This document shows positions 57,044 through 64,000 of a stretch of DNA of 64,000 nt, piece by piece; the first letter of the stretch is position 1, and each line of letters begins with the position of its first letter. A program made the position numbers and the translations under genes. The notes below the pieces were generated by a model that did not search any database, was not told where the DNA came from, and saw nothing but the letters and a program-made list of their open reading frames with translations. The stretch covers positions 2,666,001-2,730,000 of the forward strand of contig NZ_CP016210.1 of assembly GCF_001682385.1 (NCBI RefSeq), given 5' to 3'. The DNA comes from Azoarcus olearius. GTDB taxonomy: Bacteria; Pseudomonadota; Gammaproteobacteria; Burkholderiales; Rhodocyclaceae.

Positions 57044-60000
57044 AAGGTTCCGCGCGCCTGAGCGATCTGCTGCACCCCGAAACCATCCGCGGCAAGCTGA
57101 TGGTGCTGTCGGTGACCGGGCTGCTGATCGGCGTGGTGCTGGTGTTCGCGCTCATCGTCTATCAGCAGCAACGGCTGATCCGCAACGAATGGGCGGACTC
57201 GCTGAACGCTCAGGCCCGTCTGATCGCCACCAACAGCGAAGCGGCGCTGGCCTTCCAGGACCGCAGCGAGGCCGCCCGCCTGCTCGCCGCGGTGCAGTCC
57301 AACCCCTTCATCCTGCGCGCCCGCCTGCTGGTGGGGCCGGATGGAGCGGTATTCGCCCAGTACGACCGGGGCGATGCCGACCCGATTCCCGACATGCCGG
57401 ACGCAGCCGGCGACGGCGGCGCCCACTTTGCGGAAGGCTGGCTGATCGTGCAGTCGCGGGTGCGCACCGGCGACGGCAGCGACGCGCGGGTGGAGCTGGT
57501 CGCCTCGCTCGAATCCATGCGCCAGACCGAATGGAACCTGGCGCTGGAGACCGGCACCATGCTGCTGCTGGCGCTGGTGCTGTCGCTGTGGCTCGCCGGC
57601 CGCATGGCGCACCGGCTGTCGGCACCGGTCGAGCGCATCAGCGCGCTGCTGCAGCGGATGTCCTCCAACGCGGCGCTGGACGAGCGCCTGCAGGTGCAGG
57701 GCAACGACGAGATCGCGCGCCTCGCGCACGGCCTCAACACGCTGATCGACACGCTGCAGGCGCGCGACCGCGAACTCAACGACTACCGCCAGCACCTCGA
57801 GGAACTGGTCGAGCAGCGCACCCGCCAGCTGTCGATCGCCACTGCCGAGGCGCAGCAGGCCAGCCGCGCCAAGTCCGACTTCCTGGCGCGCATGAGCCAC
57901 GAGATCCGCACCCCGATGAACGCGGTGATCGGCCTTACCCACCTCGCGCTGCGCACCGAGCTGAGTCCGCAACAGCGCGACTACCTGCGCAAGATCCGCG
58001 GCTCCTCGCAGGCCCTGCTCGGCATCATCAACGACATCCTCGACTTCTCGAAGATCGAAGCCGGCAAGCTGCGGCTGGAGCAGATCCCGTTCACGCTGCA
58101 CGACGTCATCGACAACCTCAGCAACATCGTCACCGTGAAGGCGGCCGAAAAAGGCTTGGACGTGCTGCTCGCGATTGACCCCGCGATTCCCGACCGCATG
58201 CGCGGCGACCCGCTGCGGCTGAGCCAGATCCTGATCAACCTCGGCACCAATGCGGTGAAATTCACCGAGCGCGGCGAAGTGGTGGTGGATTGCCGTCTGA
58301 TAGACAAGACCGAGGACTGCGTGCGGGTGCGCTTCTCGGTCACCGACACCGGCATCGGCATCAGCGCCGCGCAGCGCGGGCTGCTGTTCCAGTCCTTCCA
58401 CCAGGCCGACGGCTCGATCACGCGGCGCTTCGGCGGCACCGGGCTGGGGCTGGCGATCTCGAAACAGCTGATCGAGATCATGGAGGGTTCGCTCGAAGTT
58501 GCCAGCGAACCGGGGGAAGGCAGTACATTCTCGTTTGTCATCCCGTTCGGCACCGTGGCCGGCGCGCGCGAGCGGCATTACCTGGCGCCGGAAGAACTGC
58601 GCCACAAGCCCATCCTGGTGGTGGATGACAACCCGACCGCGCGCGCGATGCTGCGCACGATGATCGAACACTTTCACTTTGTCGCGGATACGGCCGCCAG
58701 TGGAGAAGAAGCCATTCTGAAGATCAGGGAAGCCGGCGAGCAGGGCTACGCCGTGGTGCTGATGGACCGCGACATGCCCGGACTGGACGGCATCGAAGCC
58801 GCGCGCCGCATCAAGCTCGACCTGAGCCTGCCCACGCCGCCGCGCATCCTGCTGATGGCCTCCTACACCAAGGACCATGCGCTGCAGGAAGCCGGGCACG
58901 GCGCCGGGCTGGACGGCATCCTCACCAAGCCGGTCGGCCCTTCCCTGCTGTTCAATTCGCTGCTCAAGGTGCTCGGCCACGCCCACCGCGTGGAACCGGA
59001 AGAGCCGCTGTTCGCCGACCAGCCGACGCAGGGCCTCGCCGGCATCCGCGGCGCGCGCGTGCTGCTGGTGGAAGACAACCCGATCAACCAGCAGGTGGCC
59101 ACCGAGTTCCTCCGCCAGGCCGGCCTGCAGGTGGATCTGGCGGGCGACGGTTACGAAGGCGTGGACCGCGCGGTCGCCACCGCCTATGACCTGATCCTGA
59201 TGGACGTCCAGATGCCCGGCATGGACGGGCTGGAAGCGACGCGCCGCATCCGCGCCCGCGACAGCCACACACCCATCGTTGCCATGACTGCGCACGCGCT
59301 CGATACCGACCGCGAGCGCAGCCGCGCGGCGGGCATGAACGGGCATCTCACCAAGCCGATCGACCCGGCGGAGCTGGAAACCACGCTGGTGCGCTGGATT
59401 CCCCCCGGCGTGCGCGCCCTGCCGGCCGACGCGCTGCCGGCCGCGGCCGACACCACGACGGAAGAACTGCCGGTGATCGACGCCCTCGACGGCGCCCAGG
59501 GGCTGAAGCGCGTGGGCGGATCGGCGCGCCTCTACCTGGACCTGCTGCGCGACTTCCTGAAGGGCCATGCGAGCGACGCCGAGCGCGTGGAGGCGCTGGT
59601 GGAAGGCGGCGACTGGGCCACTGCCGGGCGCGTGCTCCACACCTTCAAGGGCGTGGCCGCGGCACTCGGCGGCACCGAACTCGCCGCGCTCGCGGTGCGC
59701 GTCGAAGACGCGGTGCGCGAGCAGAACCGGGGCGCGGCAGTCGAAGCGCTGCCGCCCTTCACGCGGGCGCTCGGCAACCTGTGCGGCGCGCTGGCGGAAC
59801 ACTTTGCCCGCCACCCCGGAGGCGCGCCTGCGGCGTCGGCCTCGGTCGGCGCCACCGAGGGCCCCGACCTGCGGGAAGGACTGGAACAGGCGGCCGAACT
59901 GCTGCGCGCCGGCAATTCCCGCGCCGAACGCGTGGTGGCGTCGATCGCCCCCGCCGCGCATGCGCAAGGCCACGGCGGCGAGGTGGATGCGATCCTCGCC

Positions 60001-60078
60001 GCGATCGAGGACGTGGAATTCGATGCCGCACTGGCGCGCGTCAATGCGCTGCTGGCCCGATTCGAGAGGAATGGATGA
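57040..60078 (+). CDS. hybrid sensor histidine kinase with two receiver domains and HPt
   Basis: A 1012-residue membrane kinase. Two membrane segments (about 20-41 and 173-192) flank a periplasmic sensor of about 130 residues, followed by HAMP. The HisKA site is MSHEIRTPMN (His287), then the ATPase domain (NLGTNAVKFTERGEV and DTGIGIS). Two receiver domains follow (ILVVDDN near 525, VLLVEDN near 675) with DMPGLDG and DVQMPGMDG phospho-acceptor segments. The C-terminal HPt has HTFKGVAAALG. It overlaps the YfiR-like gene and the next gene, so the three form one phosphorelay unit. Confidence 0.95.
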   Translation: MKGSARLSDLLHPETIRGKLMVLSVTGLLIGVVLVFALIVYQQQRLIRNEWADSLNAQARLIATNSEAALAFQDRSEAARLLAAVQSNPFILRARLLVGPDGAVFAQYDRGDADPIPDMPDAAGDGGAHFAEGWLIVQSRVRTGDGSDARVELVASLESMRQTEWNLALETGTMLLLALVLSLWLAGRMAHRLSAPVERISALLQRMSSNAALDERLQVQGNDEIARLAHGLNTLIDTLQARDRELNDYRQHLEELVEQRTRQLSIATAEAQQASRAKSDFLARMSHEIRTPMNAVIGLTHLALRTELSPQQRDYLRKIRGSSQALLGIINDILDFSKIEAGKLRLEQIPFTLHDVIDNLSNIVTVKAAEKGLDVLLAIDPAIPDRMRGDPLRLSQILINLGTNAVKFTERGEVVVDCRLIDKTEDCVRVRFSVTDTGIGISAAQRGLLFQSFHQADGSITRRFGGTGLGLAISKQLIEIMEGSLEVASEPGEGSTFSFVIPFGTVAGARERHYLAPEELRHKPILVVDDNPTARAMLRTMIEHFHFVADTAASGEEAILKIREAGEQGYAVVLMDRDMPGLDGIEAARRIKLDLSLPTPPRILLMASYTKDHALQEAGHGAGLDGILTKPVGPSLLFNSLLKVLGHAHRVEPEEPLFADQPTQGLAGIRGARVLLVEDNPINQQVATEFLRQAGLQVDLAGDGYEGVDRAVATAYDLILMDVQMPGMDGLEATRRIRARDSHTPIVAMTAHALDTDRERSRAAGMNGHLTKPIDPAELETTLVRWIPPGVRALPADALPAAADTTTEELPVIDALDGAQGLKRVGGSARLYLDLLRDFLKGHASDAERVEALVEGGDWATAGRVLHTFKGVAAALGGTELAALAVRVEDAVREQNRGAAVEALPPFTRALGNLCGALAEHFARHPGGAPAASASVGATEGPDLREGLEQAAELLRAGNSRAERVVASIAPAAHAQGHGGEVDAILAAIEDVEFDAALARVNALLARFERNG

Positions 60079-60980
60079 TGGTGGAACGCCACAGGATCCT
60101 CGTCGTCGACGACGAGCGCATCAACCGCAAGCTGCTCTCCGAACTGCTCGAGGAGCACCACGACGTCGTCATTGCCAAGAGCGGCGAGCAGGCGCTGGAG
60201 CGGGTACAGGCCGACAGCGCGGTGGACCTCATCCTGCTCGACGTGGTGATGCCCGGCATGAGCGGGCACGACGTGCTGCGCCGCTTGAAGGCGAGCGACG
60301 CCACCAAGGACGTTCCGGTGATCTTCATCACCTCGCTCAATTCGGTGGACGACGAAGAGATCGGCCTCGACCTCGGCGCCGCAGACTACATCACCAAGCC
60401 CTTCCATCCGGGCATCGTGCGGCTGCGGGTCGAAAACCACCTGCGCTTCGTGCGCCAGCGCAAGATCCTGGAAACGCTGGCCGGGCGCGATTGCCTGACG
60501 GAAATCGACAACCGCCGCCGCTTCGAGGAAGTGCTGGAACGCGAATGGCGCCGTGCCGGACGCGGCTCGGGGCCGATGTCGGTGGCGATCATCGACGTCG
60601 ATTACTTCAAGCAGTACAACGACCACTACGGCCATGCGCGCGGCGACCAGGCGCTGAAGGCCGTCGCCAAGGCGCTGTCCGGCGGGCCCAACCGCGCGAG
60701 CGACTTTGTCGCGCGCTACGGCGGCGAGGAGTTCGTGATGCTGTTTCCCGGCACCCCCGCCGATGGCGCGCGCGAACTGGCGGAGTCGGTGCGGCACGCG
60801 GTCGCCTCGCTCGCAATCCCGCACGCGCACTCCGCGGTGGCGCCCCACCTGACGGTTTCGATCGGCGGCGCCACCAGCGACGACTACCAGTCGCCCGGCC
60901 ACGCCCTCATCGAAGCCGCCGACACGATGCTGTACCGCGCCAAGGCCGAGGGCCGCAACCGCGTCCTCTGGCGCGACTGA
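60075..60980 (+). CDS. response-regulator diguanylate cyclase (REC-GGDEF)
   Basis: A 301-residue protein. The receiver domain (about 7-125) has RILVVDDERIN, DLILLDVVMPGMSG and KPFHP. The GGDEF domain (about 135-300) reads YGGEEFVM at the active loop and IDVDYFKQYNDHYGHARGDQ at the metal site, so it should make c-di-GMP. No inhibitory RxxD site was seen clearly. The start overlaps the kinase stop; ATG at 60075 or 60078 are both possible. It would receive phosphate from the HPt or receiver domain of the upstream kinase. Confidence 0.94.
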   Translation: MMVERHRILVVDDERINRKLLSELLEEHHDVVIAKSGEQALERVQADSAVDLILLDVVMPGMSGHDVLRRLKASDATKDVPVIFITSLNSVDDEEIGLDLGAADYITKPFHPGIVRLRVENHLRFVRQRKILETLAGRDCLTEIDNRRRFEEVLEREWRRAGRGSGPMSVAIIDVDYFKQYNDHYGHARGDQALKAVAKALSGGPNRASDFVARYGGEEFVMLFPGTPADGARELAESVRHAVASLAIPHAHSAVAPHLTVSIGGATSDDYQSPGHALIEAADTMLYRAKAEGRNRVLWRD

Positions 60981-61062
60981 TCGGGGTTCGCGCCGTCGCC
61001 CCTGCCGGCGCGGCGTCCGCTTCCGGTATGCTCACGGCACCGCCCGGACCCGGAGCCACGCC

Positions 61063-63276
61063 GTGTCGAGAACGCGCCCGCCGTCTCTTCCCGCCCCCAG
61101 CGCAGACCGCGCCGGGGCGTGCATGCGGGCGCGACCGGGCAGCGCCCCACGCGGTGGCCCCCGCCGGCTCCCCGCCACATGGGCGGCGATCCTGCTCTGC
61201 ACGCTCGCGGCCTGCGGGTCCCGCCCGGGCGACGACAACACGCTGTCGCCGCGCGAACGGCAGGCCATCATCGCCGAGCTGGATCAGCTCGCCAGCCATC
61301 CCGGCCGCGGCGCCCCGCCGGCCACGATGCGGCACGCAACCCCGGCGCACATCGACGCGCTGCTCGCCACGCCCGAATTCCCTGCCCTGCCGTTCGAACT
61401 GAAACGCCAGGCGCTGGCGCTGGCCGGACGCGGCACCGCGCTCGACCTGGGGCGCCCCTCCGACGTATTGCAGCGGATGAGCAACTGGTTTCCGGAGCGC
61501 TTCGGCACACCCCAGGCGCGCAACGGACGCCTCGCCAGTGCCGCCAACGCCTTGTACGGCCCCTACCCCGACTGGACGCCCGAGGCCACCGCCTTCATGG
61601 CGCTGTGGGAATGCATGCCGCAGATCGCCTGGGAAACGCCGGACGCCAACCCCTTCCGCCAGCGCTGGAAGCACGACAGCTTCGCGCCGCTTGCCGCGGG
61701 CGCCTCCGGCCAGCGCGATTTCGGCTATTGCGTGTTCCACTGGAGCGGCGAGCCCGACCGTCTCGAGCGCGCGCTGCCCCGCCCCGACGCGGCCGCGCGC
61801 GCCGCGGCCATCGGCCAGCGCGCGGCACCCGTGTTGCAGGCGCGCTTCGACAGCTACCTGCAAGCCAACGGTTGCGCCGGCCGCGGACCGGACGATTGCG
61901 TGCTGGTGATGTGGATGTGGGCCGGACTCGCCGCCGGTGATCCCCGGCTGGCCGAAACCCTGCGCTGGCTGGAACCCGCGGTGCGCCCGAACGGCGAACC
62001 GCCGCCACTCAGCCGTCCGACGGAGGAATACGGGCCCGGCCCGCAACAGGAGGGCGAAGCGCGCTTCGACGAGGCGATCCGCAAGGCCGCCTTCCTGCGC
62101 AGCAAGCTGGTCTCGGTGTTGCAGGGCGGCGGGAACTGGCCGGCCGGCGCCCGTGCCCAGGCCTTCCTGCAACTGGCGCAGTTGCAAGCCTGGTTCGACG
62201 CCAATGTCGATGCACGGTGGCAGCCGCTCTACGCGCTGGCGCGCCAGCACGCCGCGCTCGACCCCTGGCGCGCGCTGGGTGAAGGGGCGGTCGATCGCGC
62301 GGCGCTGCTCGACGAACTGGAGGCGTTGCCGGCCGAGACCGACTGCGCGAGTCGGCAGCCGTGGTTCCGCCACGGCGGAGCGGCACTCGAAGCGGGCTAC
62401 GCGCTGCGCGAACTCGGGCGGGCCGACGGCCTTGGCTGCGCGCGGCCGGACTGGACCTGGCTGCGGGACGACCCGGGCAGCGACGCCCACGCGCTGCGCG
62501 AGCGCTTTGTGCAGCTGGCCGGGCAGCCGGGGCGGGACTTCACCCACGAGATCATCCTGAACCAGTTGCTGCAAGGCTGCGCCGGACCTTCGCAGCCGGC
62601 GTGGGCGATCGAAGCCTGCACGCGTTGGATCTCGCCCGCGCCGGCATCCCTCCCGGCTGCCAGTCCGGCGGGGCAGCGTCGTGCGTCGCGCGGCGCCGCC
62701 GCGGTAAGCGCGCCGGCGATCGCACTTGCCACGCCCCCGCTTGGCACCGACCCCACGCCGGCAGCGTTCGCCGCGCAGGCGGAATGGCTGCGCCACCTCG
62801 CGGCGACGCTGAGCCACGCCGACCCCGCAGCGATGGAACCGGTGGCCGCGGACCTCGCCTTGCGCGGTGCCTTGATCCACGGCGCACAGCGCTGGCCGCT
62901 CGCGGCGGGTCATCTGGTCGAACTCGCGCTGTCACCCGGTGCGCCCGGAATCATCACCCACGGTCTGCAGCAGCAAGGCGGCCGCCTGCTGCTGTGGGTC
63001 GGCCCTCAGGGCGCGCGCCGGGTGGCGGTGCCGTCCCGCTTCGGCAGCGGCGGAAACGACGAAGGCCGGATCGCGGCCGTCACCGACCTGGACGGGGATG
63101 GCAACGCCGAGCTGTGGTTCGAACCGGCAACGCCCTGCGAGGACGGCGCCGCGGGCGACGCCTGCCCCGCCATGCCGCCGCGCATGGGCGAACTGCGGGA
63201 CACGGTGCTGAGCTACTACCACGACGACAGCGCGCCCGCGCCTGCCCCTGAAAAGCGCCGCAGCGCGCGCCGCTAG
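61063..63276 (+). CDS. large lipoprotein of unknown function
   Basis: A 737-residue protein. A hydrophobic segment ILLCTLAACGS has a lipobox at about residue 51, though it follows a long Arg/Pro-rich stretch of about 40 residues, so the true start may be further in. GGAG lies eight bases before the GTG at 61063. The middle is helical, with conserved-looking Trp and Cys residues, and near the C-terminus is VTDLDGDGNAELW, a calcium-binding DxDxDG loop like those in FG-GAP or EF-hand proteins. No family was recognised. It is convergent with the Ohr gene, 11 bases apart. Confidence 0.78.
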   Translation: MSRTRPPSLPAPSADRAGACMRARPGSAPRGGPRRLPATWAAILLCTLAACGSRPGDDNTLSPRERQAIIAELDQLASHPGRGAPPATMRHATPAHIDALLATPEFPALPFELKRQALALAGRGTALDLGRPSDVLQRMSNWFPERFGTPQARNGRLASAANALYGPYPDWTPEATAFMALWECMPQIAWETPDANPFRQRWKHDSFAPLAAGASGQRDFGYCVFHWSGEPDRLERALPRPDAAARAAAIGQRAAPVLQARFDSYLQANGCAGRGPDDCVLVMWMWAGLAAGDPRLAETLRWLEPAVRPNGEPPPLSRPTEEYGPGPQQEGEARFDEAIRKAAFLRSKLVSVLQGGGNWPAGARAQAFLQLAQLQAWFDANVDARWQPLYALARQHAALDPWRALGEGAVDRAALLDELEALPAETDCASRQPWFRHGGAALEAGYALRELGRADGLGCARPDWTWLRDDPGSDAHALRERFVQLAGQPGRDFTHEIILNQLLQGCAGPSQPAWAIEACTRWISPAPASLPAASPAGQRRASRGAAAVSAPAIALATPPLGTDPTPAAFAAQAEWLRHLAATLSHADPAAMEPVAADLALRGALIHGAQRWPLAAGHLVELALSPGAPGIITHGLQQQGGRLLLWVGPQGARRVAVPSRFGSGGNDEGRIAAVTDLDGDGNAELWFEPATPCEDGAAGDACPAMPPRMGELRDTVLSYYHDDSAPAPAPEKRRSARR

Positions 63277-63287
63277 GCGCAGCCGGA

Positions 63288-63725
63288 TCAGCCGCCGACC
63301 ACCTCGAACTCGACGCTGACGTTGTTGCGCGTCGCATGCGAATACGGGCAGATCTTGTAGTGCGCCTCCTGCACCAGCGCCGCGAGGTCGGCCTGCGGCA
63401 GGCTGGTGTCCTCCACCCGCATCTTCACCGCCAGCCCGAAGCCGCCGCCGTCGCGCGGCCCGATCGACACCGCGCAGGTCACGGTCGCGCCGGTGGCGTC
63501 CTTCTTCTGCTGCTTGGCGACGAAGTCGATCGCGCCGCCGAAGCACGCGGCATAGCCCGCCGCGAACAGGTCTTCCGGCGTGGTGGTGCCCTCCTTGCCG
63601 GGACCGCCCATCTCCTTGGGTACGGAAAGATCGACGCTGACCCGCCCGTCCGAAGAGCGGGTGTGGCCGTTGCGGCCCCCTTTGGCGGTCGCGGTGGCAG
63701 TGAAAAGCGGCTTGATCGTATCCAT
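63288..63725 (-). CDS. ohr: organic hydroperoxide resistance protein (Ohr)
   Basis: A 145-residue OsmC-superfamily thiol peroxidase. The two active Cys lie in GYAACFGGAIDF and ICPYSHATRNN. The N-terminal TATATAKGGRNGHTRSSDGRV is typical of Ohr rather than OsmC. It reduces organic hydroperoxides with help from lipoyl proteins. Its regulator OhrR is not visible here. Confidence 0.96.
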   Translation of the reverse strand: MDTIKPLFTATATAKGGRNGHTRSSDGRVSVDLSVPKEMGGPGKEGTTTPEDLFAAGYAACFGGAIDFVAKQQKKDATGATVTCAVSIGPRDGGGFGLAVKMRVEDTSLPQADLAALVQEAHYKICPYSHATRNNVSVEFEVVGG

Positions 63726-63849
63726 GCGGGCGTCTCCGGTGATGGGTGGGGCAGTGCCGCGGACGGGCGCCGCGGTTCGTTCCTGAACGGATAGATCACA
63801 CCCCTCGGCGAGTCAATCGGCGTTACCGGCCGCAACGCCTGAAAGCGCC

Positions 63850-64000
63850 TTACTTCGCCACCACCGGAATGCCACGCAAGGCCTCTGCCCCCCGCGGGGC
63901 CTGCGCCAGCAGATGCGCGATGGTCGCGCCGTGCGCCACATCGACGCCGAGCGTGTGCAGCAGCACCCGTTCGCGCTGCTTCACCGTGCCCAGGTTGGCA
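63850..64000 (-). CDS. C-terminal fragment of an unidentified protein (runs off the window)
   Basis: An open frame of 50 codons ends in TAA at 63850 on the minus strand and continues past the window edge. The visible residues include QRERVLLHTLGVDVAHG and end PVVAK. There is a weak resemblance to the end of EAL-type domains, but it is not enough for a name. The gap 63726-63849 to the Ohr gene is the likely Ohr promoter. Confidence 0.5.
   Translation of the reverse strand, partial: ANLGTVKQRERVLLHTLGVDVAHGATIAHLLAQAPRGAEALRGIPVVAK

Noticed and set aside
56374-59973. 1199-codon minus-strand open frame opposite the hybrid kinase
   Set aside because: Longest open frame seen, but it is a codon-bias shadow over a kinase with all motifs intact.
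60907-62913. 668-codon minus-strand open frame opposite the lipoprotein
   Set aside because: Low-complexity Arg/Gly-rich product, no domain; the lipoprotein frame has a lipobox and ribosome site.

Overview
The window is GC-rich DNA densely packed with short-spaced, often overlapping genes. The groESL operon under a CIRCE operator, the Bug/TctAB carboxylate transporters, the ssu genes with a molbindin, and the TonB receptor and c-di-GMP genes together suggest a free-living betaproteobacterium. The Rhodocyclales (Azoarcus/Thauera relatives) fit best, but that placement is an inference. No rRNA, tRNA, CRISPR array, phage or transposase gene was seen.

Layout. 33-1782: sulfate-binding protein and a secreted lectin-like protein. 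2156-4286: groES-groEL with operator and terminator. 4298-7191: LysR regulator divergent from an SDR-type dehydrogenase, a small membrane protein and a lipoprotein. 7210-10558: YeeE/YedE sulfur transporter and two rhodanese proteins. 10721-15086: ACP phosphodiesterase, ketosamine kinase and two membrane glycosyltransferases. 15239-18136: a possibly iron-regulated operon of outer-membrane protein, FMN-binding protein, ApbE and a b-type membrane protein. 18150-21908: a four-rhodanese protein divergent from tctBA. 21927-33518: eleven genes in a row on the minus strand (tctB, tctA, CoA ligase, GrdB-like, enoyl-CoA hydratase, Bug, flavin monooxygenase, Bug, aldolase, dehydropantoate-reductase-like, thiol dioxygenase). 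33855-36832: cytosolic molybdenum sulfoxide-reductase-type enzyme and a membrane protein. 36857-42482: ssu genes for alkanesulfonate use, with a molbindin domain both free and fused to the ATPase. 42714-48459: DUF2325 gene divergent from a further ABC importer, thioredoxin-like protein and CoA ligase. 48595-51131: cobalamin riboswitch and TonB receptor. 51138-53918: degenerate EAL protein, hydrolase and cysteine synthase. 54206-60980: TonB receptor, YfiR-like protein, hybrid histidine kinase and response-regulator diguanylate cyclase. 61063-64000: large lipoprotein, Ohr peroxidase and a partial gene.

Sulfur is the common theme: sulfate uptake, sulfonate uptake and desulfonation, rhodaneses, a thiol dioxygenase, a YeeE transporter, a sulfoxide-reductase-type enzyme and cysteine synthase. 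The eleven-gene strand looks like an uptake and catabolic route for an organic acid that is made into a CoA thioester and probably carries sulfur. Its substrate cannot be read from the sequence.

Six composite intergenic repeats (8441-8648, 24241-24663, 27062-27300, 39890-39988, 42598-42708, 45306-45472) share modules, some of whose hairpins are kept by paired base changes. A different palindromic repeat lies in frame inside the flavin monooxygenase gene.
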